Assembly: GCF_001649575.2 (NCBI RefSeq)
Contig: NC_051446.1
Span: forward strand, 21,929,030-21,993,029
Origin: Kryptolebias marmoratus
Taxonomy: Eukaryota > Chordata > Actinopteri > Cyprinodontiformes > Rivulidae
Direction: 5' to 3'
Length of the DNA stretch: 64,000 nucleotides
The position numbers and the translations under genes were made by a program. This document shows positions 25,500 to 38,667 of the stretch, piece after piece. Position 1 is the first letter of the stretch; every line of letters begins with the position of its first letter. The notes beneath the pieces are model-generated. The model had not been told where the DNA came from. It saw nothing but the letters and a program-made list of their open reading frames with translations, and did not search any database.

Positions 25500-26190
25500 G
25501 TAAGTAGCATTTTGGAACAGGGTCTCCAAAATGTCTCAAAATGTTTGCAGGGGTTCTCAATTTCTTTGCTTTAGTTGCAGAAGCTCATAGTCTTGTCTCT
25601 TGTATTTGAACATTGAAAATTGGTGACACAAATTTTAACTTTAAACAGTCAGAGTCGTTGCAACCATATGGAACACATTTCAAATCCTTCTCAATTTAGT
25701 TTCTGTAATTCTAAAGCACTAGAGCTGTATTTTACCACCTGCATGGGAGGTCACTTTTTATGACAGAAAAACATCAGAAACTACAGCCCTGAATACCCAA
25801 GTCTGAAAACCACCCACATATTAAATAATTATTATTTTAAAAACTAGTCAAAACTGCGTATCTTCATTTCTAAAATGTTTTCCAGTGGATTAAATCATAG
25901 ATGTGGAGCCATCTGCCAAGGTGAGAGTACAAATCAGGCCGAGGACAGTACAATGTGGGCAACAAAATAAATTGCATTAATTTAATTTGCAATACATTTT
26001 GTGCAAGCCATGCACGAAAAATAAGCCATGAGTTAAAAAACCGCAGCTGCACAGCTCGCTGGTCATAAACACTGAAGTCTCCAACTTGTCTCCAACCCTC
26101 ACAGCCCAGTGAGATACTATCTTCCCACTGCTGACAAAGTTCAAAGAAAAATTCAGAGAAACCTTCAAAAGCCTGGATAACTACTGATGA
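25500..26190. repeat. Diverged long repeat, copy 2
   Basis: Matches copy 1 at 12850-13440 in several blocks in the same order, with a longer middle here. Both copies read in the same direction. Confidence 0.55.
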
Positions 26191-26199
26191 AAACCACTT

Positions 26200-27210
26200 T
26201 AAAAGATTACAAGAAATTTTCCCTCCTTGGAAGCAAAGTTTGACAACATTAGGGATGGTTTAAACCTTTTGCACAGTGCTTCACATGTGAAAATTTGCCG
26301 TTACGTGTTAAATATGTCGACCACACAGTGATCCAATGGGTCTTTGGTGTTCAGTGCTAAGTATGATGGATAAAAATGTTAACACAGAGCTTTAAGTAAC
26401 CTGCAACGTAATGTCTGATCAGGACTTTCTCACAAAATGTTTCAAGCAACCCCAAAACCTCTACTCTGAAAAAAAAGTTTATTTCTTTTCAGACTAGTGT
26501 GGCGATGTAATGAATAGCTGGGTTAGATTTGTACGCTGTCTGTGTGCCTTCTTCATTAAATCTCTTCATGCTCTACATCCCTCCCCATTTCTTGTGCCCC
26601 GCAACCCCTCGAACAAAAAGTAGGTCTATGCAACAGCTAGAAAATTAAACTAAACTCTGCCCATGGGAGGTTCTCAATATATACAGCACCTGAGCACTGT
26701 GACTGGTTTCCAGAGGAAGTTTTACCAGCTGACCGGAGGACGTTATGTCCAATTGAGGACAAAATTGGTGTCTCCGTTTGATTTTTCTTCTGCTGCATTC
26801 AGCTGACATAAAGAGCTTCCTGTCTTAATTGTTGGGCTAAGGTTTGTAATTGAGGTCAGAGTAAGGTTTACCCTCCAGGTATGGGGAATTTAAGTCAGAG
26901 CATTGAAAGTAATGGCACATAAAATTGTCTGTGTTTCTCGAGCACACTCAAGTGCTCATGATAAATCCTACTTTGGTTGTAGTATTTCTGTTTGGATGAG
27001 GTCCCTAAAGGAGACAGCTGCCAGAAAGTTTGTTTTAATATTTTCGTCCCAGAAACACTCACAAATCTTGCTTTATTCATTTAAAAATACACATTAACAG
27101 CAAACGTAACAAACCTTTGCACATATATGGAAATCGAAGCAAAAACTAAATTCAGGATCAAATTAGGTTATAGGTGATTACCGTTTCATGTGATTTCAGA
27201 TGCTAAATTA
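26200..27210. other. Intergenic, nothing recognised
   Basis: AT-rich single-copy-looking DNA. The short overlapping open frames near 26900-27090 on both strands are not protein-like. Confidence 0.5.
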
Positions 27211-27214
27211 AATT

Positions 27215-27615
27215 AGCACTCCCTGAAGGATGCATATAAGCAGCCACTTTTCATGCCAGAGTTTTAAACTACAAGTAAAAAGACAGAGTTGAAGGTGTTT
27301 TTGGGCAAATATAGCATGAAATTGGGGATTCTTGCAGATCTGTCTTTAAATAAAGTTTTTGTATTTGTTAATGTGGATTATCTGTGGTGGCCATCTTAAA
27401 TTGGATTGAATCCAGTAGTTAATCAGTTGTAGACGTACATCCAATAAATAACTCCTGAATGTTTCATTAATATCCAGCCACTGGTTCATGACATATTTTA
27501 CTAATAGACAGTTAACTCCAAATTTGTTAATAGTAAAATTTTAAATCGGTTGTGGATCAGTCTGAGCTACTAACACCAAACTTTTCATCTGTATCTGTAA
27601 AATTGCCGGACTTTT
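27215..27615 (+). repeat. Abundant modular repeat, copy 5
   Basis: Orientation A. It starts gcactccctgaaggatgcat and contains tctgtggtggccatctt, ttaatcagttgtagacg and the beginning of a second module (gatcagtctgagctactaac). Confidence 0.75.
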
Positions 27616-28059
27616 GGACGTTTTGTGGGTGATAATGAGCTCTTCAGAAAAGTTCTCCTCTGGTTACTGATGTCATTATAATTAATGGAATGAAATAAAT
27701 TCTATGATAAAGCATATTCAGATCGTCAGCAGGTAGTTACAACAGATTTTCTAAAGCCTGCATTTCGTTCATGTATGTTTGATTGTCTTATAGCTTATCA
27801 CACATTCTGAACTAACAAATACAGCAACAAAACAGCTTTTATATCCATTTTTTTTTCTTTTTTTTCAAGGGCATGAAACAAATTTACTTGCTAAAAACAG
27901 AGATACACACATCTGCATATTTATCTCTAAAAATAATCAGTTGTTTGAAACTGTGTGACTTTGCTAACCCCTTGCTTTAAAAGCGCTGTCATCTCCACTG
28001 GGTTGACAAACATAACATCAGTCATATCTTTTTTTCATAGAAAAGCACTGCTAATGCTG

Positions 28060-28104
<45 letters not shown>

Positions 28105-29030
28105 CCATGCGTCAAACCAATCAGGGACAGTATCACTTCAAACATCTTCCTTCAAGTAGCCTCTCATCTGTCTTCGAGTGCAAGATCAGAGATTTGAGAA
28201 GAAGAAATATTTTCTTGCCATGCAGGAACAATAGTTAAATCCATGATTAAAAGATTTATGCAACACAAGCAAATTGTGATGATTCTCCTTTATAATCTTT
28301 TTATTGCTTTGGGTTGACCCAAACTAACTATTTGTCCTGTATTTGCAGCATCTATTACAGCTTCCTGAAATAAACAAAGCACTAATATGAACATCATTTG
28401 TACGTCCTTCTCTTCCTCTCTTTACTGTAATTGTTTGGTTTCTGTGGTTAGAAAAGCCACAAGAGAAAGAGCTGCCTCCCTGATAAGTCTGTGTGAACAC
28501 ATGATTTATTTACATGGATTCAAGTTGTTTTGATGGAGTTATATTTGATTCTGTTGGAAAGATTTGTCCAAACTAATTTTGCATCGGTACAAATCAGACA
28601 AGCAGATGAAGCTCCAACTGAAATGACTCAAATGATCAAATAACTAAAATAGTCATCCTATTTTAGAGAAAAGGTTGAATCGACCCTAAATGTTCAAGTT
28701 GACCCAAACCGAATACACTTATAAAAATATTTAATGATAATAGAAAGCTAATTGTGTATAAATGATTTGGATGTATTTTTTATTTTTATTTGACAAGAAC
28801 ATTTGTTGCAAAATGATCAGCATTAAAAATATTTGGAATTCAAACCCAATTTTCAAAAACCAAGTTATGATTAGATGATATTAAATTAAATGGTGAGATT
28901 TACAGGGAAAACAGAATATTTGCAACATGATTACAGTTAGTCATCTGATCGTAGGTTTTCCCCCCTTTTAATGTTTGGGATATCTGTCAGGGGACAAATC
29001 TTAGAGACCTGACTAATACACTGACTTCAG
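27616..29030. other. Intergenic with a long TG tract
   Basis: No gene recognised. The TG tract is listed separately. Confidence 0.5.
28063..28102. repeat. TG microsatellite
   Basis: Twenty uninterrupted TG units, among the longer ones in the window and likely length-variable. Confidence 0.95.
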
Positions 29031-29039
29031 GATTGTAAT

Positions 29040-29335
29040 GTTACAGGAGACGTATAAAAAAGGGACTTAAATGCAGGACATGAAGCACAGGCAGCAGGAT
29101 AATAAAGCAATCCAGCATTTACTGAGGAGAAAAGGGTGCGGGACTGCAAACGCTAAATCAAAGCTAAGAAACAAGAATCTGCAGCAGGATTTTTCCATCT
29201 GAGCCAGAAACCAGGGAGCATATATAGACTGGGAGGGGTAATTGCTGAGCACAAACAGGTGAACTGATTGGGGATAAAAAGCAGGTGGTGAGATAAGGAG
29301 CTGAACGAAACAAGTGAAAAAAAAGGAAACTATGA
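29040..29335 (-). repeat. Solo-LTR-like remnant, minus strand
   Basis: Read on the minus strand it is T-rich with a gttcacctgtttgtgctcag block and tatatatgctccctgg, the style of fish LTRs. No internal region adjoins it. The family is uncertain. Confidence 0.35.
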
Positions 29336-29395
29336 CAAAAAAAATATAAGAATTCTAAAACTCATACTTAAGTGTATAAAACAACTAAAATTAAA

Positions 29396-29991
29396 GGCCT
29401 GGCTTCATTTGTTGCCGTTTTATGCACAATATTACAAGATCTCATGAGATTTGTTAGTGCTCAGAGTAGCACACCAAACTTCAGCTCAGTGTCTGCAGAT
29501 TTGACAGAGTTTTAGCCATTTTTGTGCTGGATAAGTTTGATTAGCTGATGTTGCCGTTTTGAATTGGGTTACCTCCAAAACGGAACTGGTTGTAGATTTA
29601 CATCCAGTGATTCCTTTATGAGAGTTTTAGTAAAATCTGTCCAGTGGTACATAAATATTTTTCTAAAAGATAGAGAAAAGGATTCCAGATGTTAATGGCA
29701 AAGTTTTAAGGGTTGGGGATCAGTCTCAGCTATTAATACACCAAATGTTTTATCAATATCTGTAAACTTGAATGGGTTATAGCTTTTTTGTGTTTAGTAG
29801 GTTTGCTTGGCTGTAGCAGCCATTTTAATTTGGAATGACTTCAAAGGTTAATTACTTGTTGATGTAAATCTAATGATTCCTTTTTGAGATTTTCATTAAA
29901 ATCCGTCGAGTGGTTCATAAGATAATTTGTTAACAGACAGACATGGGCAAAAACATTATTGCCCTTTCTCCTTCAGCAGCGGGCGATAACA
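29396..29991 (+). repeat. Abundant modular repeat, copy 6 (two modules, complete right end)
   Basis: Two modules in tandem, about 260 bp apart, ending in ccctttctccttcagcagcg followed by ggcgataa. The right end is the inverted partner of the tatcgcccgcc left end seen in copy 4. Confidence 0.8.
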
Positions 29992-30267
29992 GTTATGTAT
30001 CCTGTTCATCAATATTTAACATCTAATGAACTTGATAAGACGGGAGAGATGAGTCGAGCTCATTAAAGTCAGGTTTACGCTAAAAAGCCTTATGCCTAAT
30101 TTTTATGTTACAGACAAATTTTGAAAATTGTTTAAACTAAGTTACTTCCAGACATTTAACTTATGAGTTAATAATTTAGCTACAAGGAACAGGTGCTACG
30201 CAATAAATCAATAATGTTTGATAAATGCAGTTAACCAAACTCACAAAGATGGTTTTAGAAAGTAGAA

Positions 30268-30686
30268 ATGTTCACTTTTTGTCTTGATTCGGTTTGATTT
30301 TAGTTTCTTTTCAGATATGAGTTTATGTACTGATTGGTTTTTAGCTGTGGTTTTCTTAAAGCTGATTTTTTCTTTATTTTGCTTGTTTTTTGTTACTCAG
30401 CTCCTCCCTGGGTCATTGGCCACAGTTCTCTCTTTATTGTTCACACCTGTTCTTAATCCGCCCATTAGCTTCAGCTGCTTCAGGAATCACCTGCACCCTA
30501 TTTATTTACTGTGTTCTCCCAGTTCTTGTTCAGTCATTTTTCCATCATGCTGTTTGCCTCCTTATTTTTAGGGTTTTTTTTGGTTTTTGTCAAATATTTT
30601 TTTTTTTGACTGCCTCCATGTTTGCATCTTTAGTCCTTAAAACAACACCTTTTGCTGCTTTTGTCTAGAAAAAAAAAATCTGACAT
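30268..30686 (+). repeat. Solo-LTR-like remnant
   Basis: T-rich, with gttcacacctgttcttaatc, cagctgcttcaggaatcacc and an end aatctgacatg like that of the remnant at 18321-18721. No internal coding region is seen. Confidence 0.4.
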
Positions 30687-30689
30687 GCA

Positions 30690-33175
30690 GCTTTAAAATG
30701 TCCAAGGTTTTAAAAGAATTTGGGGCCCCAACACTTGGTTTAATGCCAAATGGGAAGTTAACAATTAACAGGAGTAGTATGACAAATAATGACTTAGTGG
30801 TTTAACAAAAAGCCCTGCCTGTCATGACAGCAGTAGAACTAAGTGAAGGTGTGATGTTGACTCCAAAACACCACAAGCACAATTTCCCCTTGAAACAAAA
30901 GCTACATGGTCATCCAGTTGTTGTCTGCTCAATTTGTGAGCGTTTGAGGTCAGGGTGGACGTGTGTGTGTGTGTGTGAATGCTGCTGTTATTTGTGTGGT
31001 GGTGTGAGAGGATACGACAGGTCAGGCCAAATCGGCGCGGAGGGGGAGAATCAACCTTTGCTGTTTCAATGAATTCAGAAAGCAGCATTGTGACAGTAGT
31101 GAAAGTGTTAGTGGTAGTAGTGACAAAGAAACCGTTTTCACGCAGCTTTATTTTTATAAAACAAGGTAGTCGCTGCTCATTTTTAACTGATGTATTTTTA
31201 GTAGGATGTAAATTGCAAGCATCTCACTTTGTACTTGTTACATACTCGGCATTCCTGTCAGATTACACATTTTAATTTTGAAAGCTATTTTTATACTCAA
31301 GTAAAAAAAAAGAAACTAACAAGGGAAAACATGAAACACGAAATGCAAAATTATGGGCTGACAGAAAAGAAAAAACAAACTAAAGTAGTCTTGATTAAAA
31401 CGGGTTTGACCCACTAGCAGACTTGAAGACTTTTGTGTTGCCAGAAAGGATTTCCGAGCCACAAGAAGCAAGGAGAGTGTTGTTCCCGGCTCCACGGAGG
31501 GTCAAACACATTTGTAATGTGCGGATGAGCTGTCACCGAGCAGCACTGCGGGGAGAGTGGCTGGATTTGCAGGAATGGGATTTTAAGTGAGATCATGAGC
31601 TGATCACAAGCTAGGTGTGAGAGGAGCACATGATAAGATAATAAAAAGCTGAGGAGGGAAGCGCTGACAACAAAAAGACTTTTGTAACAGCTTTTATTTT
31701 TTGGTGCAGGAGGGAAGCATTATACTGTGATTTTTAAACATAATCGTGTGAATGAATATATAAAAATCTAACTGGTGAAACTTCATGGCAGCTAATTAGA
31801 GGAATTATATTATTTAAAACTATCTAACCTAACAATGTAGAAGAATTAGGGATGATTTGATTAAAGTTTAGAGTTAGTTATTTATACTTTATTTGAAAAA
31901 AGATGGTGTATTGGGCATAGAGGACATGCAAAGTCTGAGGTGGAAAAATGCAGTTAAATATCAGAACATTCTGGTTCAGTAACTGGGTTGTTTGGCTCCC
32001 TGAACATATTGTTCTCTCCTGTTCTGAACATTTTTACTACTATTTGGTTTTAATTATTGTCGTTTGATATTTTTAGTTGTGCTTTTTATGGTTGTATTTT
32101 TGACATGTGCTTCAAATACCCCATATATTTTAAAGTCTTTGATTTATTTATTTAATTTGGTAAAATGATCTGTTTGCAGAGTGGGAGTATCATGATTTGT
32201 GTTACTGCGATGTCAGAAAAGATTGTTTGTTTAGCTAGAAGAATGAAATCAGATCCATTAAAAAAAGAATGAAATTAAAACAAATCTTTTAGTGAAATAA
32301 ATCATCAACAATCTGTTTAACTGTAAAAAAATTTTTTTTTTAAAATTCAAGAACTCTTTTAATTTTAGGAATGGCAGATTTTAAAGTCCATACCTTAAAT
32401 GACCTAATGACTCAAGACTTTTGCACAGCAGTGCACATAATATATGAAGCCATTTGCTTAAATAATAAAAGACAAATTAGATGATTTTTGGCCCATAGTT
32501 GACTTGAGTGAAAATGTTTCAGGTTGAATGTATTTATAGAAAAATAAATGGGACAAATAGGAAAAGAATTTTTTTTTTTATCTGTAGGTCAAATAATTTT
32601 GCAGATTGTTTACAGATTTATGAGACACATATTTCCATCCCATTGTGAGACAGATGGGAAGACAGAAGGAAGTTATCCCTTCCCCACCGCTTTCTATTGT
32701 ATGATCAGGTTTTACCCAAACTAATTATACATGACACAATTAAAGCTGAGACAATGATATATTTATTATAAATGATTTAACTTCTGCAACAGGCGATGAG
32801 ACGGTTTTATCTGGACCACAGCGGTGGACAGACTGGTCTCTAAACAAAGCAGCATCACTCGAGCTGCATGGTGTCAAACTGGACGTTTTGATCTTTTTAT
32901 CCAAACGGTTGTTCAGCACCCCTCCACTTTCAACCTTTTTTTTTTTTTTTTTTTTGACACTTTGTCCTCCCAGTTTGTACCATTTACTAACAAGGAATCC
33001 TACTGTTGCCGAGAGTGTGATCCAAACACAACAGGGTTCAGAAGAGATGCAATAATTCTTCTGCCCCTGAAGATGAAGCAAGTTTCCTCTTCTCTCCTCT
33101 CAGTGTGAAGCTTCAGACATGATGTCCATATATTTTATTGACACTGATACACAGAAAGGTGCAGGCACTTCAGAA
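30690..33175. other. Intergenic, AT-rich
   Basis: No supported gene. It contains a GT tract at 30961-30977, long A- and T-runs around 32330 and 32565, and a 20-base T run at 32936-32955. Confidence 0.5.
32936..32955. repeat. Poly(T) tract of 20
   Basis: A homopolymer run; on the minus strand it could be the A-tail of an old retrotransposed copy, but nothing recognisable precedes it. Confidence 0.9.
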
Positions 33176-33178
33176 TAA

Positions 33179-33275
33179 AGGCCTGGCATTCCCTGAAGGA
33201 ATGCCTATCATCCACCGTTTTTGTTTTTCTAAGTTCAGTTGGCTATGATGGCCATCTTGAAATGGGTTGATTTGA
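33179..33275 (+). repeat. Abundant modular repeat, copy 7 (deleted)
   Basis: Left end ggcctggcattccctgaagg joined directly to a ttggctatgatggccatctt block. The middle has been deleted. Confidence 0.7.
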
Positions 33276-34240
33276 GTTTTGTTGGGAGTGCACAGCCTCT
33301 CAAGCTCCCTGATAAAACAAGCGATCAGTTGTCAGGAAAACGTGCAGGTTATTTTGAGCTCGGCTTGCTTCCTGGGACAGACAGTCTCTCTATATTAACA
33401 CTCAGCGTGTGAGTTCAGATAATCATCTACACAGGTGATCCTAATCAGCCTCACCTCCTGCTTTTGCATTCTGCACATACAGATTATGGAACTGACCAGT
33501 CCGGCCTTTCTGTCAGACAGATGGGACCCGACGGAGGGGGTCATCCAGAAACACCACCTCCAGCCCGTCTGGATGCATGACCTCCAACCTGCAGCTCCCC
33601 ACGTTTGTGGTGACTGACTTTCAGGTCCCTTTGAGAGGGACTGAGAGAAGCCAGTGTCGAACTGTCACCCTGCCAGCTTAATTTAGGTCAACTAAAATCT
33701 GTGCATTTCAGATTTAAAGTTGCATTAACCCTTTTTCTTGACAGTTTGTCAAGACAAAACGCACTGATGAGACAAATCAACATGAAGTTGAGACGGATTC
33801 ATATAAATCCAGAAAGTTTTTTTTTTTTTTTTGCCACCAAACTTTGTTTTTCTTTGCAGAATTTGGCATCTTTCAACCCACTGTTTTGTTTCTCCTGCCC
33901 AGAGTCTTTTGTTTTTTCAGACCTTCACAGTTGATGAACACAGAGGAGCATTCGCTGCATCTAAAACAGCCCACATTTCCCTCGGCTCCACCGGCTTCTC
34001 TTAGTTCCCTAAAGACAAAAAAAAAAGGAAAAAAACAGAACAGAAAAGAGTCTTAAATTTAGCAGAAGCAAGACTCCAAATGAATGCTAATTCTAGATGA
34101 ATTGGTACAATTTTTAAGACTTTAGTTGAATTAACTGAATTTGTGTTATCGCCAGCCTGTGTTTTCATGCATGATGCTATATTTATGACCTTAGTTGAAT
34201 GTGAGAGTGCGTTTTCATGATGACTTTGTATTTTTGTTTT
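33276..34240. other. Intergenic, includes a GC-richer patch
   Basis: The patch 33480-33620 is GC-richer than its surroundings and stays open in one minus-strand frame for about 36 codons. The rest holds T-runs and no supported gene. Confidence 0.4.
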
Positions 34241-34244
34241 CATC

Positions 34245-34304
34245 ATGTAAAGCACTTTGAACCACCTTATTTCTGAAAAGTGCTAAATTTGACTTGACTT
34301 GACT
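34245..34304 (+). mobile_element. LINE 3' end (L2/CR1-type tail)
   Basis: The sequence atgtaaagcactttgaacca followed by gaaaagtgctaaatttgact and a short (TTGAC)n tail is the typical 3' end of fish L2-like LINEs. Only the tail is recognisable; no reverse transcriptase frame is present upstream. Confidence 0.6.
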
Positions 34305-34309
34305 AAATG

Positions 34310-34910
34310 CTAATGCTTTTTTTTATTGCTTGTAAATTTTTAAATAAAGAACAGCTCAAGTTTTGTACAACTTCATAATTTGATCAAATGTGTCATGTTT
34401 ACAAGTTATTGTTCAATAATACATTTTTAATTTAAATAAACCCTCTAAATTCCACCAGCATATGTTGTACATATTTAAAGTTTGCCCCTCAGAAGAACTT
34501 CTTTTGTTTAATCTCTGTGGAGACTATAAAGCACTTGAAACGCTCTAACAGCCCCAGTGCTGGTTGTTCTCTGGATCTCAGCCGAAGCGCTGATGTTCAC
34601 AAGCTGTCGTTGTGTCAACAGTTCACCCCCACCAGTATTCTGCATATGGCTCTAAGACCACCTGAGGGGACGGCACACTTTAATACAGCATTGGTACTTC
34701 TCATACATGAATATTGTACTCAGACATATGCTTCAGACTGCACACAGGTATTAAATCTCACCCTATAATTATTAATATGGTTCTGTAGAGATTGGTGCCT
34801 CTAAAGATGAGCTTTTTTGTGCTGAGCAGCTGCATAAACTTCAGCTCTTGTTGGTCATTTTTTCCACCAAATTCCTTCAATCCTAAACGGTCAGATTGAT
34901 GCATATGAAA
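34310..34910. other. Intergenic, nothing recognised
   Basis: AT-rich DNA with no gene, no clear repeat end and no tandem array. Confidence 0.5.
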
Positions 34911-34914
34911 GTTC

Positions 34915-35605
34915 TCGCACTCTGTGAAGGACTGCATATCACCCTCCGCCTTTCATGTCAGTTTTAGACGAGGTTCTTGTGTTGAGAAATGATGGCGTTG
35001 CAGCCATTTTAATCAGACCTTGAAACTAACATTCTGCACAACCTTGTGCTATATGGCAGGATGTCAACTCTCAGCTATTATCAAAATTTAGTTCAATATC
35101 TGCAGAATTGATTGAGTTATAGTCATGTTTTGATTAGCTGTAGTGGCCATCTTTAAAGTGAATTCACTCCAAAATGTAATCAGTTGCAGATGTTTATCCA
35201 CTAATTCCTTTCAGAATGTTTCATTAAAATCCATCTTGTGGTTCATGAGATATTTTGCTAAAAAACAAACTGGGTTGACTCCAACAGGTATTCCTAAAGT
35301 CTTCAGCAAATATCCTGCACCCGAGTATGAAATGAATGACTCTTAGCTGCAACCACGCCAGGTTTTAGCTCAATATCTGTAAAACTAAATAAATTGTTGC
35401 CATTTTAGGATTCTTTTTTTTAATTAGATGGCTGTGGCAACCTTCTTGAATCAGGATGGCTCCTAAAGTTAATCAGTTGTAAAGATATATTCAATGACTA
35501 TTTCCTGAAAGTTTTAATAAATTTTGTCTAGCGGTTCATGAAATATTTTGCTAAAAATCAAACAAACGAACACATGCACACAGACAAAAGCATTCTTCTT
35601 TTCCA
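34915..35605 (+). repeat. Abundant modular repeat, copy 8 (two modules)
   Basis: Two modules, about 268 bp apart judged from their actctcagct/actcttagct blocks, each with gttcatgagatatttt or a close variant. It is one of the longest copies in the window. Confidence 0.8.
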
Positions 35606-35609
35606 TTTC

Positions 35610-36790
35610 TGACATGAAACTAATTAAATGTAAACTAAAAGGTTTCCAGAAACCAATTAATAATCTGTAAGATCTAGATTGTTGTCCTGAAATAGTTTTT
35701 TTTATTAAATGTGCTGCATTAATATTAGAAAAATGTGTTTGTGCACAATATACAACATGAAAAATCTGATGCACTTCAGACAGATATTATTCAGAGTATT
35801 AATGCACAGGATCAAACCATACTGACTTGTGAGGGCAATCATTCTTTCCCCACATCATTGACTTTGTTTCAAATATTAAAAACAAAAAAACATGCTTGAA
35901 TATACTAAATCACAGTCAAACTTTGAGGGAGGGAACCAGTGTCTGAACTGGAGCAATGTGCCTTGATTTAATGAGCAAACTACGGGTATGAATCATTTCT
36001 GTCGTTGCAGGTATTACAAGCCTGTGCCTTAGGCAGGCAGCGGTGATTGATAACTCCGATGATTACACACTGCCAATGGGAGATGGGAGGAAGAGCAGGA
36101 AGGATGGGAGGAGGAAGAGGAGAAGGGGCTTAATGACACAAGTGATAATTACTGAAGCTCTAATACCTGAAATTGAAGCAGAGTAGCTCAGCTCTCTGTC
36201 GTAGACGTGGCCTTTCATTTGCCGTCAAAGATATTTAATCTGTGTGTAACTCCAACATAAATGAAATGGGAGAATTTCTTTTCTCCAGTGAAGCGCAATT
36301 TGAATTATTTTTTAAAAATGTAAGCGCAGAGAAATTTAAACTTAGTTTTTTCTCCTTTTATTCTTCTTTTAAGTAAGAAATTAAATTGTCATTTATTGTC
36401 ATCAGGTCTCCTGTAGGTCTTTGCACTCTATCTGGCCACATGAAACGTCTGCTTTCCATCAACCTTTTAATAAAGGGCACATCGTCTTCGTACATGTTAA
36501 TGGGCTCTGTATGTCACAGAAACACGAGGGCGCTCATCTATGGGTGTGTTGAGTTAAGGTGGAAGGAAGGAACCAAATGCAGGACATCAGGAGGTGGCTT
36601 CAGTTCAAAAAAAGTCTTTAACTAGACTCACTCAGAGAGCTCAACCCCCTGCCAAGGCCATGAGGTCATTTAAAAAATAGGATCAAGATTGTGAGCCACC
36701 TTATCTTTAATCACTTGTTTTTTTTTAGATGAACAGACAATCTGACAAACACCTTTAAAATATATAACCTTCGTAATGAAGGTAATGAAA
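35610..36790. other. Intergenic, nothing supported
   Basis: No gene recognised. Around 36060-36130 there is a purine-rich ggaggaagagg patch. Confidence 0.5.
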
Positions 36791-36794
36791 AGCA

Positions 36795-37360
36795 CAGCAC
36801 TCCTTAAAGGAATACATACCACCCATTCTGCCTTTCATGCCACAGTTTTTAACTAATGTCATTTTATGATGAAAAGGGAGTTGTAGCCATTTTGGTCAAA
36901 TGTTATAAATGACATTAAGCACAATCTCAGGCAAGATGAATTGGTGCTTGGGTTATGTGTTGAGGATGACTCTCAGCTACAACTGCAACAGGCTTTAGCT
37001 CAATATTTGTAAACCTGAGTTAGAGCAATTTTTGTATTGGCTAAAGTAGTCATCTTGGATTGGGCTCGCTCCAAAAGTTAATAATTTGTAGATGATCATT
37101 GATTACTGTCTAAGAGTTTCACTATCTGTCAAGTGGTTCATGAGATGTTTTGCTAACAAACAGTGTTGACTCTAACAGTTATTGCCAAAGTTTGAAGCAA
37201 AGATATTGTGAAATGTGTAGCACTCAAAGGTATCTGTTCAGGATAACTCTAAATTGTTAACACACCAATTTTTCCCTCAATATTTGTGAAAATGGAGTTA
37301 AAGACATTTTTGTGTTGGCTGTTGTTGATAAACCTTATTGCCTTTGGGGGCAATAATAAC
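36795..37360 (+). repeat. Abundant modular repeat, copy 9 (about one and a half modules)
   Basis: Left end agcactccttaaaggaatac, then gatgactctcagctacaact, ggttcatgagatgttttgct and a second, incomplete module. It ends near cttattgcctttgggggcaa. Confidence 0.75.
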
Positions 37361-37361
37361 T

Positions 37362-37690
37362 TGACAAGGCACCGGGAGTCAATAAAGCAAAACTAAACTT
37401 CAGACGGGCAACAGGAGATCAAGAAAACAGGATTTGACAAGGAGAGACTGATCTCTGGGAACTAATCTACTCAGTAGCAGGAGCCTAACGAGGACGGGTG
37501 TGATGATTGGTGATGGAAACAGGTGTGAACTCAAGTCTAGCAGGAAGCAAAGAAAAAAACATCTATATTACTGAAAGGAAAATGTGCTACACAATGAAAC
37601 AGGAAATAGAAAAACAACTGAACCTAAAGGCAGGAGCTAAACAGAGACAAAGCTAAATAGAATCACGACCAATTCTAACGTAACACAGAT
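37362..37690 (-). repeat. Solo-LTR-like remnant, minus strand
   Basis: The minus strand reads as T-rich DNA with gagttcacacctgtttccat and catcacacccgtcctcgtta, in the style of the other LTR remnants here. It directly adjoins repeat copy 9. Confidence 0.4.
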
Positions 37691-37694
37691 GATC

Positions 37695-38655
37695 TCAGCA
37701 GATGACCACAGAGTATAAAATCTTTCAGCTTTAAGCTAAAGGCTCAAAGCCAAAACTCATATAAAAATGAACACACGGTCCATGAAAACAAAGCAAAACT
37801 AAATAACAGAATGGTGTTATTTTAATAAAAGTAACCCTCAAGGCTTCAGAGTGCAGGTATGTGGTCACAAATTCTGTTATCCAGCATTTCATGTATCTAA
37901 TTGAAGATGAAGAGTTCTTTAATGAAACGATGTAAAATGGATTGTCCTCTTCTTTCCTGTTGCATATTTGGTTTTTGAAAGGAGTCGAAAAAAGCACAAG
38001 ACAAAACAATCAGCTAGCAAAAATGTTTTCTTGTAAAATCCTTTAAAAAAAACTAAAGTTTAAGCCTCAAATAAATTGTATGGACAGTCCTACATCCCTC
38101 GTGATGACTGCTTTATTTTAAGACTGTAAATGAATTAAGAGCTGGATGATTGCTTCAGGAGAAAATCAGAACAAAAGATACAAAAGATAAAAGATCATAA
38201 ATGACCGTACAATAGACTGTTTGTTTCTTAAAAGTTTATCTTTCTAATCAAAGGCAATCATTAGTCCTCACACTGTGGCACTTGTCAGTTTTGCTTGTTT
38301 ATTAAATGAATATTTTAAATGGTTGTAAAAAGTCCATATTTCTTTTGTGATTGTCTAGTTTGTTGATCTTCAAAAAGCAATATAATTAAAGCCACTTTTA
38401 CACTTCTTATTCTGCACAGTGAGCCCGTATCTCCATCATAAACAAAGACAAACTAACACATTCAGTTAGATGTTAACTGGAGAAACCAACGACACCAAAA
38501 CCCCAACCTTCAGACTGGTAGATGACGAGTTTATCCCTGAAGTTACAACCATTTTAAACAAAATTACACATCCTTGGCCTTTTTATTTGATTGAAAATAC
38601 TTTCTCACACAACAAAACTAGTGTGGCAAAGTCAACAGGCCATAAACTCACATAT
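37695..38655. other. Intergenic, nothing recognised
   Basis: AT-rich; the minus-strand open frame at 37731-38009 shows no recognisable domain. Confidence 0.5.
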
Positions 38656-38667
38656 TATTGTATAGAT

